A stretch of 41,395 nucleotides of DNA from Acanthaster planci (taxonomy: Eukaryota; Echinodermata; Asteroidea; Valvatida; Acanthasteridae): positions 91,329 through 132,723 of the forward strand of contig NW_019091515.1 of NCBI RefSeq assembly GCF_001949145.1. The letters are read 5' to 3'. Positions 13,047-24,020 of this stretch are shown piece after piece. How positions within the stretch are numbered: position 1 is the first letter of the stretch; every line of letters starts with the position of its first letter. The notes beneath the pieces are model-generated. The model was not told the origin of the DNA. It did not search any database and saw only the letters and a list, made by a program, of their open reading frames with translations. The position numbers were made by a program, and so were the translations under genes.

Positions 13047-13080
13047 AAATCAGATTTCAGTGTGAAAAAAAAAAAAACTT

Positions 13081-13323
13081 GGCCGTTTTCCAACACTCAA
13101 CTTGGTCTCCGTCTCAGGCTTCATGTAGGAAACCAATCCCCGATTGTGGGCCTGAAGCGTTTAGATTAAATTGAAGTACTGTAACATTTGGCTCTTTTGC
13201 GTCTTACTTGATGTCTTGTGGCACTATCAGACTTACTATTGCACTTACAACCTCAAAGACAGGAAGTAAAAAAAACCAGTTGAAGCCTGAGACGAAGCCC
13301 AAGTCGAGTATTGGACAATGGCC
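13081..13323. mobile_element. Foldback MITE-like element
   Basis: The left arm starts GGCCGTTTTCCAACACTCAA and runs to GTCTCAGGCTTCA. The right arm on the opposite strand reads GGCCATTGTCCAATACTCGA to GTCTCAGGCTTCA. Arms of about 43 bp bound a 243-bp unit. A run of A lies just outside the left arm and another just inside the right arm. It sits only 35 bp from the foldback at 12898-13046, so the two may be nested or derived from one element. Confidence 0.6.
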
Positions 13324-15260
13324 CTTCATTCCTGTCTGCGTGTGACGATCACTGGTAGCCATGATGCATGATACAGGTGACTGGAGGGACTGTGAAGTGA
13401 ATGGTACCGGTATTTCAAGCTGTTGTTTTTCTCTGCATTCTCAAGTCAATCTCGCAATCAGTTTTATTGAATCGTTACTCAAATGTTTATTTCTAATGTC
13501 TTGGTGGTGAATTTTTTTGTCGGCCAAGTGGAAGGACACAGTTGGAGAGTGCATGATCACACAGCAAAGCATTACAATTTTTTGTACTAGCCTACCGGTA
13601 CACGCACCAACACAGCTGTGGGCGTGTGGAATCACTTCTGAGGTTGCTCAGTTTAAGTTGCTGAAATTGCCTCGCAAAACTGATACGTCTATGGAAATAG
13701 ATTTTCAGCTGGAAAAAGTGAAAGAAGACAGATAATTTTAAGTCAGTCAAACTTTTGTTCTGATTGATTGAATACGCAATGAGCGACTGAGCTGCCTCCA
13801 GGATGGCAGTACAGTGTTCATGTATCGTATATAATGTACATGCAAATGTATTTGTATTCAGGTCCTTGTGTTGGAATTTACCGGTATTTGGGTCAGCGGT
13901 ACAGTGTACATGTACATGGACCTGTAATGTAGCTTACCATCTTTTTCTACAATGGTTTTTCCCTTTTTTTCTGAAGTGCCAATTCTCCATGGTAACTTCT
14001 GCACTAAAGGAGATCAGTCTCTCAAAATGAAGTCAATGTGAATGACCTGGGGGGGTCAGTTGCCTTGGGAATACCCTGTCTGTTTACAAACATTTAGTCT
14101 CCCTTTGACTGCTGTTATGGCTGCCCCTCCCAGAGGATCAGGTGGCTCAGGGTCAAGCACCTTACATTGCACCTGCGAGTGCCCACAGTATGGGTACCAT
14201 GCAGTAGTTACCCTGTGGACTCACGGTGGTATGCCTTGAGAGAGAGCATCTTCCCTGTAGTGTAAGCATCAACTGCCTTAAAAATTGGAAAAGTCAGTGT
14301 TAGTGCCTGGTAATCTGAAGCAAATAAACACACAAACTACCAGCCAAACAAAGAATTAAAAATCGGAATTCTGAATTTTGTCACCCTGTTGATACCCGTA
14401 GAAGTGGATTTCTTTGAAATTCCACTTCTACATGTACCGTGTAAAAAGTACATGTATGTACACGCACATGTAGCAAGTGACCGATTAAAACTAAGCCGTA
14501 CTCAAATGTTGCAAAAACCCAGGCAAAAATATTCCTTGTACAAGCATACGTACAGTACTTGTAGGTGTAAATGTACATGTACATGGATGTGTGTGTCAAT
14601 TTGATTAGAATTTCATGTTTTGTTCCTTAACTTTTTGGCAGTTTTTGTTGCGTGATCAAGAGGCTGTTATCTACACGTTCAAGGCTCTGGTTTCCTACAG
14701 AGCCCAACAGTACATGCCTTTTATCTACATGTGCATTCCTGTGCCAGGATTTGATTTGATTTGTATTTTTGGGGGGGTTTCTATAGTCATGGTTTTCCAC
14801 AGTGTTTGTAAAGACCTTTGGAAACAAATCTGATACTGAATTGAAATGGAAGCAACTTAACCAGTACAAGAAAATCTTGGAACTACATGTAGTTTACATT
14901 CTGGCTGGCAGAATGGTAAAGGTCGCATACCAGACGAATAGATTAAATTGTTTTTAATCGGCATATCTTCCAGGGTGAAGGTCGAAATGCAGGCTGTGTT
15001 GATAAATCAGGACGGGGACAGTCTTCACATCAACACATCGTTTGTTCTGAATTGAGTTTTTTTTTTTTATTTTCAAGTCTGTTTTACTTTTCACTGGGAA
15101 TCACTGGTTTCACTGAGAATTTGATCAACATGTACATGTACTTATACATGGATAAAACACTGGTACCGGTATGTGCCGGTACCTATAGTAACCTGGGGTC
15201 AGAGAAATTGTTCATATGCTACAATGTAAACATGTATTTCTAATTATTATGCAACACTGC

Positions 15261-15553
15261 TGGGCCCCAATTTCATGGAGCTGCTTAACAGTTAGCAGAA
15301 AAGTCGTGCTTACTATTTGCAGAAAACTTTGCTAACCTTAAGCACTACTTGGCCTGGTTGTGCTTACAGTCATGCACATTCCGAGAATTCCATTGTTTTG
15401 TGACTTCATGTACATTAAGCAAAGAGTTCTTCCAAGGTACAGTTCGTGTTAGCATGCCTTTTGCTGTATGCAGTGCTTACGCTCTCCATGAAATACACGG
15501 AGCCTCTGTTAGCATAAAAATGTGTGCTTAACAGCGCCATGAAATTGGGCCCA
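15261..15553. mobile_element. MITE with TGGGCCC termini
   Basis: The left end is TGGGCCCCAATTTCATGGAG. The right end on the opposite strand is TGGGCCCAATTTCATGGCG, followed on both sides by CTG(C)TTAA and a GTTAGC/GCTAAC block. Length is 293 bp and the terminal inverted repeats are about 30 bp. There is no internal open frame with recognisable similarity and no certain target duplication. Confidence 0.7.
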
Positions 15554-16358
15554 CGTCATAAAAGTGAGGGAGAAATCAGACAGTTGTCAAAAATACTGTC
15601 GATGTTAAGGTCCTTTCAGTGTACATACATGTACTATGTATTTTTATATTGATGTACTGTACCCTTTACCCTTTATGCACATTGCATCCTTCTGGAACCT
15701 TCAAAATCATCCTTCCTACAAGAATGCAGTACACTTCCACTTGGTGTACGTTTCATCCCAGCTGAAAGCAGTGTGATTGAATTCTACATGTACATTTGTA
15801 CTGGTTCCTTCCCAGTTCTTTCAAAATTCTCCCAAAAGTTCCAGGTGCGGTTTTTGAGGAGCTGCTAGATTTGAACATGGAGGAATGTGTTTTTGTTCCT
15901 CCATGATTTGAAGGTGAAACTTTAGTGCAGCATCATTGAAAAAAATAATAACCTCCATTGTTTTTTGTTAAGGGATCTTGAGGGATTCTGCACATCAAAT
16001 CCATGTTTCTATGGCTCTCCATACAGGTACATGCACATTGTACATGCTGGGACAAAATAACCCAATCTGATCAAGGAATGAGTGCTCTGCAATATCAAAT
16101 TTTGTTACATGTGAAATTGCAGGAAGGTTCTTTGCCAAAAACGCCCAAGGGGTTTGGTTTAATTAATCCAGTACTAGTGAATAAACATGTTGTCAACAAC
16201 ACCAAAGACCCACAAGCAATTCCTGCCTTTACTCCTGTGCCAAAAGGGCAAGGCCTGTGAACTCGGCCATAAAAACCTGATGACCGGGATAACTTTGATG
16301 GGCCCCTCCCCTTCAAACCGCCAGCAGCAAAAAATATCTCTGTACTGTGTGCTCATAG

Positions 16359-16383
16359 AGCTAGGAACACAGTGTTCCTAGCT
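16359..16383. promoter_or_regulatory. Perfect 25-bp palindrome, IR3 steroid-element-like
   Basis: The palindrome has two 12-base arms around a single central A at 16371. Its core is GGAACA (16364-16369), spacer CAG, TGTTCC (16373-16378). This matches the inverted-repeat-spaced-by-3 layout of vertebrate oxosteroid-receptor elements (consensus AGAACAnnnTGTTCT) with symmetric A-to-G changes at the outer base. It could equally be a cruciform-prone palindrome or a repeat remnant. Function is inference. Confidence 0.4.
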
Positions 16384-17158
16384 TTGTGGTGTGCTGTAGC
16401 TAGGAGCAGTCAGCCTCCTAAGGAATGCACCCCCTGTGAAGTGACAGGCAGTCTTCAATCAGGGAATCAGATTCAGAAAATACATGTACATGCACAGGCA
16501 GTGAATGTGCAACTAGAGGCTCCCCAGAAGCACAGCCTCTGAACTCTCACAACTGTTTGTCCAACTAGTTTATGGTTTGAGGATTCAGTCAGGTACAGCT
16601 GATGCACTTTCCTTCAAAGGGGAAGGGGGAAACAACGTGTGCCCCGGAGACATATGAAATTTCAAGGGCTGTAAAGGCACTTCATGATCGAGACTTTGAG
16701 TTTCTAAATTGGTGTCAAAGCTGGTGGCCTACATGTTATGAATCTTGAATCTTCTCCTGCCTCCATGCTTGAATCAAGTCTACTGAATGACCTTCATGTC
16801 ATCATGTGACAGATATTTATGTATAAAATGGACATGTAGCCTAAAATGAAGTGCGTGACCTCCAATAACCTCAGGAAAATTTGTGACTGGATCTGATATG
16901 CATGTACAGTAGGGAGTACATGTACATCCTATGTACATGTAACAAATGAACCGTTGGGATACCTGTTTAAGTATGTGTACTGTACGGTACATGCTTTCTT
17001 AGATAGGAAGAATGGACATCCAGTTTTACTCTTTTATAATCAAAGCAGAAAAGTTGATAACCCTCAAATTGAAATGACATTTCCACTGAAAAAAGAAAAT
17101 GCCATTTTCTTTTTTTCTTCATGCAACTATAAACATTCGGCCTTTTCGTTAGATGGTC

Positions 17159-17528
17159 AATAAGCCTTTTGCGAGTTAAATGTGAATAAAACCACTGAGT
17201 TATCGGATTGCACATAAACAACCATTTGAATTCCCCAGACTAAAGACCCTGTTGGTATACCTTGTGATTTGGGGCAAGCGTTTGCATAGCGACCACCATC
17301 TCTAGAATGGACTGATTCCTTTTTGCCGTTCTTATCCATTGAAAACAGTGTATTGAGGCAAAGCGTCTCTTATTTAACTAAGCAAAAGCTTGCCCCGAAT
17401 CACGAGGTATACATGTACATGTACCAACAGTCTCTTTAGTATGGAGAATTCAAATTGTTAGGTTCACTTGAATTTAAAGAACACAGTGCACCAGATTTTA
17501 TTCAAATTTCACTTGCAAAAGGCTTATT
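17159..17528. mobile_element. Long-arm foldback MITE
   Basis: The left arm 17159-17285 and right arm 17382-17528 are inverted copies of each other. Landmarks in order from each end are AATAAGCCTTTTGC, GAATAAAA, TTTGAATTC, ACTAAAGA, CTGTTGGTA, then GGGGCAAGC. The arms make up almost the whole 370-bp unit and the loop is under 100 bp. The right arm has gained a TACATGTACATG insertion and extra sequence in the outer third. A TA duplication is possible at the ends (AA-TA-AGCC and GGCT-TA-TT). It lies in the last kilobase before the first recognised paxillin exon. Confidence 0.7.
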
Positions 17529-17955
17529 TACTCTTTGTCAGTTCTCAGAAATAAAATGGTCTGGATTGGTTGAACTTTGATTGCAAATATACTGTGTAGC
17601 CTTGGGTGTTTGTACATGTAAATCTCACATTCATCTCAGACTTTGGCTTCAGTTTCCTGAGTGAAATGTCCCATGTTTAGACCTCTTGCATATTATTTTC
17701 CACCGCAAAACATCAAATTGTTGAATGTGAGGTCAAGTTTTAATATTGGGCCAGTGGTATGCATGAAATTATACTTGGAAAGGATTCTGGAGCTTGAGGT
17801 GCAGCTAAGCCACATCTGGAGTGAAGTACATGTAGGATTTGAAAAATGGCCTAGGATATACATGTATTACAGATTTCATAGACGTGAAAGGTCACTTCGG
17901 ATATCCACAAGAAAGTGGCCACTATGATAATGATTTCTGGTTGGTGTCATTGCAG

Positions 17956-18149
17956 ACAGACTATTGGCCGACCTCGAGGCCTCCACCTCCCAGTTCAAGA
18001 CCCCAAGTGGCAAACCAGGAGCCACGCCCAATGACACCCACTCCACCACCCCAGCCCCACCGCCGACCAACGCCAATCCCCAGTCCCCTCTGTCTCCGAT
18101 CTACTCAGAGATCCCAGCCAATGTGAACGGGAACTACCCCTCGCAACAG
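17956..18149 (+). CDS. PXN: Paxillin, exon with LD1 motif
   Basis: The exon is preceded by a TTGCAG acceptor and followed by a GTGAGT donor. It begins with the last two bases of a codon (AC, giving Asp if the previous exon ends in G), then reads RLLADLEAS, which matches the paxillin LD1 motif LDALLADLE. In vertebrate paxillin the intron also falls right after the first few residues of LD1. After LD1 the exon is rich in Pro, Ser and Thr, with a tyrosine in the context SPIYSEIP that could be phosphorylated. The LD1 helix of paxillin binds vinculin, actopaxin and ILK-complex partners at focal adhesions. The exon ends in phase 0 after a Gln pair. The start codon lies upstream and was not found, so this gene is incomplete at its 5' end. 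Confidence 0.9.
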
Positions 18150-18823
18150 GTGAGTCCAAAACAAATTTTTTTCAGAAGCCAAGTTTTTTAAATTTTAAAC
18201 TCTGCTTTGAGGTGTTCGGTACTCTCCTAAAGTCTTTTGGTCAGGTCCTTGACAAATTTGATTTGTACATTGTGTTCTCCTTGTTTTTCCATGGAGATCG
18301 TGCCCTGCTTTGTCTCGGCAAGTATTCAGATGTCTTGGATACTGTGTGACAGGTCTCTGGCATAAAGAACATGTGGGTAATTCCAGAAATTAGGGGTCCA
18401 AAAGTGTGACTTTTTTTGTTCCTGTTACATTTGACCTTGTTGTTCGAAATATCACCGGAAGTGATTTCAAACTATTACTATTTGTTTGGTAGGTAATTTG
18501 CATTATTCATCACTCTTGGAAATTAGAAAATGTGTTCTGATCTTACAAAATCTCATGTCAGATGTGACAGGGACACCAAAAAATGGATCCCTGATTTCTG
18601 GAATTACCCATGTACCAGCCAATCTCAGGCCCTGTCTTCAACATGAAGCCAGCTTTCAGACTAAGTTCTTAATGCCTTATTTTTTGTCAGTAAAACTGTC
18701 CAGTTGGAAAGAGGTCATACACTAGGGCCTTTTTCAGCATCCTGTTCAAGTTCTAAATACTCTCTGCAGTAACTTTCTTAACTTCAGGGTGAATTTGAGA
18801 TTCTTTTCTCTCTTCCTGTCCAG
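18150..18823 (+). other. Paxillin intron with one MITE
   Basis: This GT-AG intron of 674 bp separates the LD1 exon from the LD2 exon. Its central third is the foldback element at 18375-18609. The acceptor side has a clear pyrimidine tract (TTCTTTTCTCTCTTCCTGTCCAG). I see no additional exon. Confidence 0.85.
18375..18609. mobile_element. Intronic MITE with ATGT duplication
   Basis: The left end is GGGTAATTCCAGAAATTAGG and the right end on the opposite strand is GGGTAATTCCAGAAATCAGG. Similarity continues about 60 bp inward, with GTCANATGTNACAGG near the inner edge. The 235-bp unit is flanked by ATGT on both sides (18371-18374, 18610-18613), a plausible 4-bp target duplication. A second, truncated family member is at 1-120. 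It has no coding capacity. Confidence 0.7.
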
Positions 18824-19187
18824 TCGGAGCCCTTGTACGAGGAGCAGCCGAACCGCCAGCTTCCCCCGGGCCAAGGTGTGGCCCACCTTTACGCCAAGCC
18901 CCACCAGCAGCAGGCGTTTGCCCAGCCCTCCCCACTCTACAACAGCAGCTATCAGCCCCCGGGCCCCAGTGCGACCGCCCCAGGGCCTGGCAGCAGCAGC
19001 AGCAGCCAGGCACCTCCGCCCAAGCCGGCCCGGACGCGCCCTGCCCAGCAGCCCGCCACGGCCTACCCATTCCCGGAAACGGCCGGCTACAGCAACCGGA
19101 CGTACCAAGACGCCAAGATGGACAACCTGTCTGAGCTGGACAGCCTGTTGGCAGATCTGGAGAGTGCCCAGGTCAAAATTCAAAATG
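18824..19187 (+). CDS. PXN: Paxillin, exon with LD2 and YxxP motifs
   Basis: The exon starts in phase 0 after CTGTCCAG and runs 121 codons plus one base to a GTGAGT donor. Its first third contains LYEEQP and LYAKP (Tyr at 18890-18892). The middle is Pro/Ser/Gln-rich with a QAPPPKPART segment that could serve as an SH3 ligand, and AYPFPE gives a second YxxP motif. Phosphorylated YxxP sites are the known Crk SH2 docking sites of paxillin. The exon ends with NLSELDSLLADLESAQ, which aligns with vertebrate LD2 (NLSELDRLLLELNAVQ); LD2 is one of the two FAK- and vinculin-binding LD motifs. GC content is far above that of the flanking introns. It ends in phase 1. Confidence 0.93.
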
Positions 19188-22100
19188 GTGAGTCTGTCAA
19201 GGAAAGCTGTTTCAATCTGCTCATGGCCTATCTTTTTCCTGAACACACCCTCTGTGCATCATGTACATGTGTAGTTAGTATAAAGTCATCATGCAGCCCA
19301 TAAAGAAAAACCATCTGAAGGCTGTAACCAGAGGTGATCCAGGGGCCCAATGGAGGCTTTGGTTTCCCTGAAAGAAAGAGATCCAAATTTTAAAAAAAGA
19401 TTGCGGGAAAGACCATTTTTTTGGGTATGTTTTATTTCCTTCCCCTCCAAAGCTGGAAACTGTCTCCAAAAATAGTATCATCCCTCAGAAAGGTCATATA
19501 AAGGTGACATAAAAAAGTTTCCAAAATTCTCTCTTTCAGAAGCACACCCAAGGGTTGAGTTTTAGGTAGTATTTGGGGCTTAGCGTGTTAAGTGTGGGTG
19601 GCATTTTAGAATGTTTTCTAGTACATGCATATGGCCAGTTCATACGATCTTAGTCCTACATTGTTCTGACTTTACCTTCTTTTCCATTTTACTTTTAAAA
19701 ATACCAATTGCAAACTTTTGAACCAATGAAAGAACGTGCAAGGCAAGCCTCAGGTAGGTTGAATGCAGAACTTTGAATGAAGTCATCAGTGTCTCCGCCC
19801 TTGAATGTTTGCCTTCCTTGTAGCATGGGCGTAAGAGAAGTTGTGCCACGTCATTTGCATGTGAGTTTGTCCAAAAGCTGAATGCGAGTCTTGGGTGACT
19901 CACTTTGAGAGACTCGCTCAAAATGCACCCAACTTTGTGCCAGTTTGCATGGCTTGCCGTCTTGCGTGTTATCGTGATGGCATTTTGATTAAGAGAAGAG
20001 GGCACAGTGCAGTACCGGTTAGGTTTGTATGTCGATAACGTTCTTCACATCTTCTCTCAAGATTTAGAAAAAAATAAACACATTACTGATGTACAGAAAA
20101 ACCCAAGTTCTTCATTCAGAATCATTTCTCGGAGTAACTTTGGCCAAATGGCCTCGTTTATAAAAGCCAACCCCAAAAAAACATTTTGAAAAACAGTGTG
20201 AAAAGTTACGATGTTTGGAATTTGAGATTGTGAGGACAAAATAATAATGAACACAAAACAATCTCTCAAGCGCAACCGAAGCAATGCGCTGCTGTGCTCC
20301 TTTAAAAAATGTTCAACCCACAGAGAATTTTTAGGTCTCTCTGCGGGTAGGATGCCGTATGGACAAGTGTGCGGGCATGATTACCCCCCGTGTCGGTTGC
20401 AATTCGTGCATCGAATGCTCGCCAAAGTGGAAAAAACAACTATCACTTTGCTGAGAGGATGTGGCGAACATGTACTTATGTACGTGTATTGAGTTCATGT
20501 GCATGCCATGGATTCAGCTTGCCTTTGTTTTGTTTCGAGTTTGCTGTTGCTGCATTTTGAGCCTGTACGCAATTTCCTGTTTGCCTTGCAAAATTGGATT
20601 GTGAAATGTCTGTGAAGTTTTAGTCAATGTGTTTTCCATTTCAGTACATGTACCTAATATGCATACAGTACAGGTACATTTACATGAAGTTGTACCCGAG
20701 TTGTGAGCATTTCGTGTGTCGGTGCACTTCTTGGTCATAAACCTTTCATATTCATGAACTGCGCTCATGTGCTCTCTGTAATACATTTTGAATTCTCATG
20801 CTAGACAGAACGCGCATCACACATCCCGCAGACATGCATGAGCCAGGCTTATGTCTGGTCTTATAAGTACATGTACATGTACATGTACGTACTGTACATG
20901 TACACGAAGACTTTTAGGCCAGGTTGCAGTACCGTACATGTGTTTAATAGCCAAAGGTCTCTTTAAATATGTATTTAAAAACTTTGAATTTAAATTTGCA
21001 AATGCATGGAACCTATTCAACTGGCCCTGTTTTTCAATTGGTGGCAAATTTTGGGATATCTTGTATTCAGCAATTCTTGGCTGAAACTTTGTCACTTCAG
21101 CATTCCCAAAACAGCTCAAAGAGTAAAACATTCAAATGTGTCAAAATTGCGGTACAATGCCCTAGCCGTTGCTACCCGTTGTCACACAAGCATGGCCCAT
21201 GTCTGATATATGTTAACCAGTGAAATGAGTCTTTGACTATCAAATGCTTGCATATTGTCTTACCTTTCCAGCCAGAATGGTTGCTTCCCGTTCCCCCAAA
21301 AGTTCTTCACTTACTGAGCTGAGCAGAGCATTTCAAAGTTTGTTTTCAGGTTACAAAATTACGGTACCTCAGTTTCATGAGATCTCTGCGTGTGGGTTGG
21401 TCATCATTCGGTCAACTCACACTGTGCCCTTCACTCTGTCGCACCTTTGAGAATCCAGTTTTGTGAGTTGGCTCTGGTACATGTTGCTTAGCCTGCATGG
21501 TGGCCTCATGTTGCATGTACCTGTATCTCATAGCATACGTGTTCCTGTGTGTGTTGCTTAAATGTTCAGAAAGAATAGTAACATTTGAACCCCCTCTCCT
21601 TTGCCGAACTGATTTTTGAATTGAAATCAACAGTTTGATGAAAAACTTGATTCCTGTTTCTTTCTTGTAAAATGCCAATTTAATTGAAATTTTTGCATTC
21701 TGGTTTCCTGTAATGCTTCTGTTGCTTTGAGTGCCTGTTTTCCTTCTTGAGATTTTGAAACTCTAAAATTGCTGCAAGAAATGGCGTGTACTCAGAATTG
21801 CATAGCCAATAAATTAGCCAAGATCTTTTAGCAACCATACACTGCAAGTCAACCACTGGTTGATAGATTGCATGCATGTAGGTAGGGAAATTGATCAGTG
21901 GTGGACATACATGTTTGGTTGCAGATCGAACTTCGCCGCAGGTGCAGTGGGTTTGCAGTCCACAAGTTGGACAATTTATTTCCAGGCCTTGTCCATTCAG
22001 TTCTGCCTCAAGAGATGCATTTTGTGGCCCAGGTCACAAGATGTCATTTGATCAAATGTAACCAATCAGATATGTGTATTAATTGGTTCCTTAAATGGAA

Positions 22101-22649
22101 GAACCAGCCTGAAGTGAGCCCTCTTGTGGCACTGTTTCAAAGGGCTGTATTATTGAGGCCCCTCAAGTTGCCAGTTAAACTGATTATTTCTCATAGATTG
22201 TCCACGTGTTTGTAAAATACATTTAGGCCTAGTCATAGAGCTGCTATAAGCACAGAAATTTCCCTATCGAAGAAAATGTTTACTCACAAGTTACCAGCCA
22301 AAGTGGTATGTAAATATTGTAAAGTGTTTGACTGGTACGCAGCTGATTTTTACTTACCATGTCATTTTGCTTTAAGCAGCCCTGTGAAATATTGGCCAGG
22401 TGTAGCAGTGTACTGGTAAGAGCAAACATACATGTAGGTTGTTTCCAAATCACTTGGTTTGCGGCTTGAAATTAGGCATGACTGTATGGGACATGGCCAC
22501 AGCCCAAAGTATAGACTGATGTTTAATTTTGAGCCATAGCTAAGTAATGTGGACACGGCCTTAGAATCTGCACAGTGTTTCAGAGTCGATGTGCATGTAG
22601 CTAATCTGTCTGCCGTACCAATTGATTAACCCTATTCTCTTCCGCACAG
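19188..22649 (+). other. Paxillin intron between LD2 and linker exons
   Basis: This intron of about 3.46 kb runs from GTGAGT to a CTCTTCCGCACAG acceptor. It contains a palindromic TACATG run at 20867-20905 and otherwise unremarkable AT-rich sequence. I looked for an LD3-type exon (consensus near SLLDELESS in vertebrates) and saw none with good splice sites, but a short exon could be missed by eye. Confidence 0.8.
20867..20905. repeat. TACATG tandem run in intron
   Basis: Nearly uninterrupted ACATGT units run from 20868 to about 20888, followed by GTACTGTACATGTAC. It belongs to the same palindromic repeat type seen across the first 21 kb. Confidence 0.6.
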
Positions 22650-22752
22650 CCACGTCATCTCAATCGCACACGCCCCCTTCCCCGACCAAAGCCCCTGCCC
22701 CCGCGACAGCGCCCAAGCCCAAGAGACTCGATGGACCAAGATCGCCCACTGG
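22650..22752 (+). CDS. PXN: Paxillin, short proline-rich linker exon
   Basis: This 103-bp exon lies between a CTTCCGCACAG acceptor and a GTAAGC donor. Taking the single base left over from the LD2 exon, it begins with an Ala codon and reads TSSQSHTPPSPTKAPAPATA, then PKPKRLDGPRSPTG, with no stop. The last two bases are completed by the first base of the next exon to a Gly codon. Phase 1 in and phase 2 out fit the neighbours exactly, which is the main evidence. It is rich in Pro, Ser, Thr and Ala with several S/T-P sites, as expected of the disordered linker between LD2 and LD4, and is GC-rich relative to its introns. No LD motif is present, so this linker does not provide an LD3. Confidence 0.82.
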
Positions 22753-23536
22753 GTAAGCCTTTTAAGAAACCCACCTATGCGTTAAATCTTCAGTCTGTGG
22801 GGATCGGTATTTTCGCCATTTCAAGATTTCACATAAAATGCTCCTGATGAAGAAGTGGCCCCTGTTTCTTGAAAACCTCACAAGTAAGAGGAGGAAGCAG
22901 TGGCGTGAGTTTTCCAGACTTTTCCCGATTTGGTGATTCTGGGTCTTCAGAGGTTGAATTGTTCAGTGCATGATTCACACGGTTATAGCTGTTTTGGAGG
23001 GAACTCAGGCTTGTTACCGTGGTTACCTATTCAAAGCCTGTAAAAGTCACTGCACTTTATTGTTTTCTTTGTGCCAAGAATAATGTCAGAAAAAAAAAAT
23101 CAAGGTTGTACTTGTAGGTTCTGAAAGTTCTCGGAATAGTTACAGTTCTCAAACAGTGACAGTTTGGTATTTCAAAAGGTGAAGGTCATTCAGGAACAAA
23201 TCAACTGATGTTATACCAGTTCAAACATGTTCATTGTGCCTGGGTGGGCGTACGTACGGCCACACTTATACTGTCAATCTCGCGCCCCTGCATTGCGGAT
23301 CTTGAAAAACCTACAGTATGCTTCATTTTTGAGCATGTTATATCGAAATACCAAACTGGATCAGAGATTGAATTTTTCAGGCATGGCTATTGAAGTTACT
23401 GCTTATGGCTGAATGGAAGACCTTCACTAAAACAGACTCATTAGAATGAGAAAAGCAGCATTTCAAAATACCCTTGCTCTTTAATAAACGTGTGACAGAT
23501 TTTTGTTGGAATTTTTTTTCCCCCCGTGTTGTCTAG
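22753..23536 (+). other. Paxillin intron
   Basis: A 784-bp intron from GTAAGC to an acceptor preceded by a run of T and C ending GTCTAG. It contains no recognised repeat element or exon. Confidence 0.85.
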
Positions 23537-23675
23537 CCCCGCTCCAGGCCCTCAGTACTCACAGCCTCCTCCTCCGGAGTCCGCTCAGCTTCACATCAGT
23601 CAACCTCCCACCCGCAGTGCGTCATCAGCTACCCAAGAGCTAGACGAACTCATGGCCTCATTATCGGACTTCAAG
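23537..23675 (+). CDS. PXN: Paxillin, exon with LD4 motif
   Basis: The first base completes the split Gly codon from the linker exon. The frame then reads a Pro/Ser/Gln-rich stretch and ends with SSATQELDELMASLSDFK, almost identical to vertebrate paxillin LD4 (SSATRELDELMASLSDFK). LD4 is the docking helix for the FAK FAT domain and for GIT/PKL Arf-GAPs. The exon boundary falls right after DFK, in phase 0, before GTTGGT. The donor GTTGGT is weaker than the others in this gene, which could allow regulated splicing at this point; vertebrate paxillin beta and gamma isoforms insert exons in the LD4-LD5 interval. Match quality makes the gene identity secure. Confidence 0.96.
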
Positions 23676-24020
23676 GTTGGTTGGGAACGAAGAGTTCTAA
23701 TTTTGTTGTCAACATTGTTCCAAAGAGATGCCTGATATGTCAAGGGGATTTTTTTCAAGCTCTAGTGCACCCTTTCCCCCCAAAAACAGTTTATTCTCCC
23801 TTCACCTGATTTATTGAAAACAAGTTTGTTTTGGAATGAAACAAAACCCCAAATCCTTTTCTTTAATGTTTTTCCACAACATTGTTTTCACCATTTGAAC
23901 AATAAATAGATAGAGAATTGTAATACTTGTAAAAATGACCATGGAAAAAATAAAAATGCTTTCTCCAATAAAAAGACATGGAAGTGGAAATTTGCAAAGT
24001 GTCAAATATACAGTTAAATT

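Larger units (their letters stand above)
1..17955. other. Non-coding 5' flank or first intron of paxillin
   Basis: No exon can be supported with confidence in this stretch. The first recognised paxillin exon, at 17956, begins one base into a codon, so a short coding exon must lie upstream. In vertebrates that exon encodes only the first few residues and is followed by a long intron. No ATG followed by an acidic MDDL-like start and a GT donor in the right phase was found here, so exon 1 is probably beyond the left edge and most of this DNA is probably intron 1. What is visible is repetitive: palindromic TACATG runs, several foldback elements, a SINE and diverged direct repeats, listed separately. 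A GC-richer patch at about 10795-11110 is open in several frames on both strands but resembles nothing I recognise. Confidence 0.6.

Noticed and set aside
18746-19246. 166-codon open frame on the minus strand
   Set aside because: It is the antisense of the paxillin LD2 exon, rich in Gly/Ala/Arg only because the sense strand encodes Pro/Ser.
1-21000. TACATG repeats as p53-family response elements (RRRCWWGYYY)
   Set aside because: GTACATGTAC has the CATG core but breaks the purine and pyrimidine arms at two positions; abundance argues for simple repeat.
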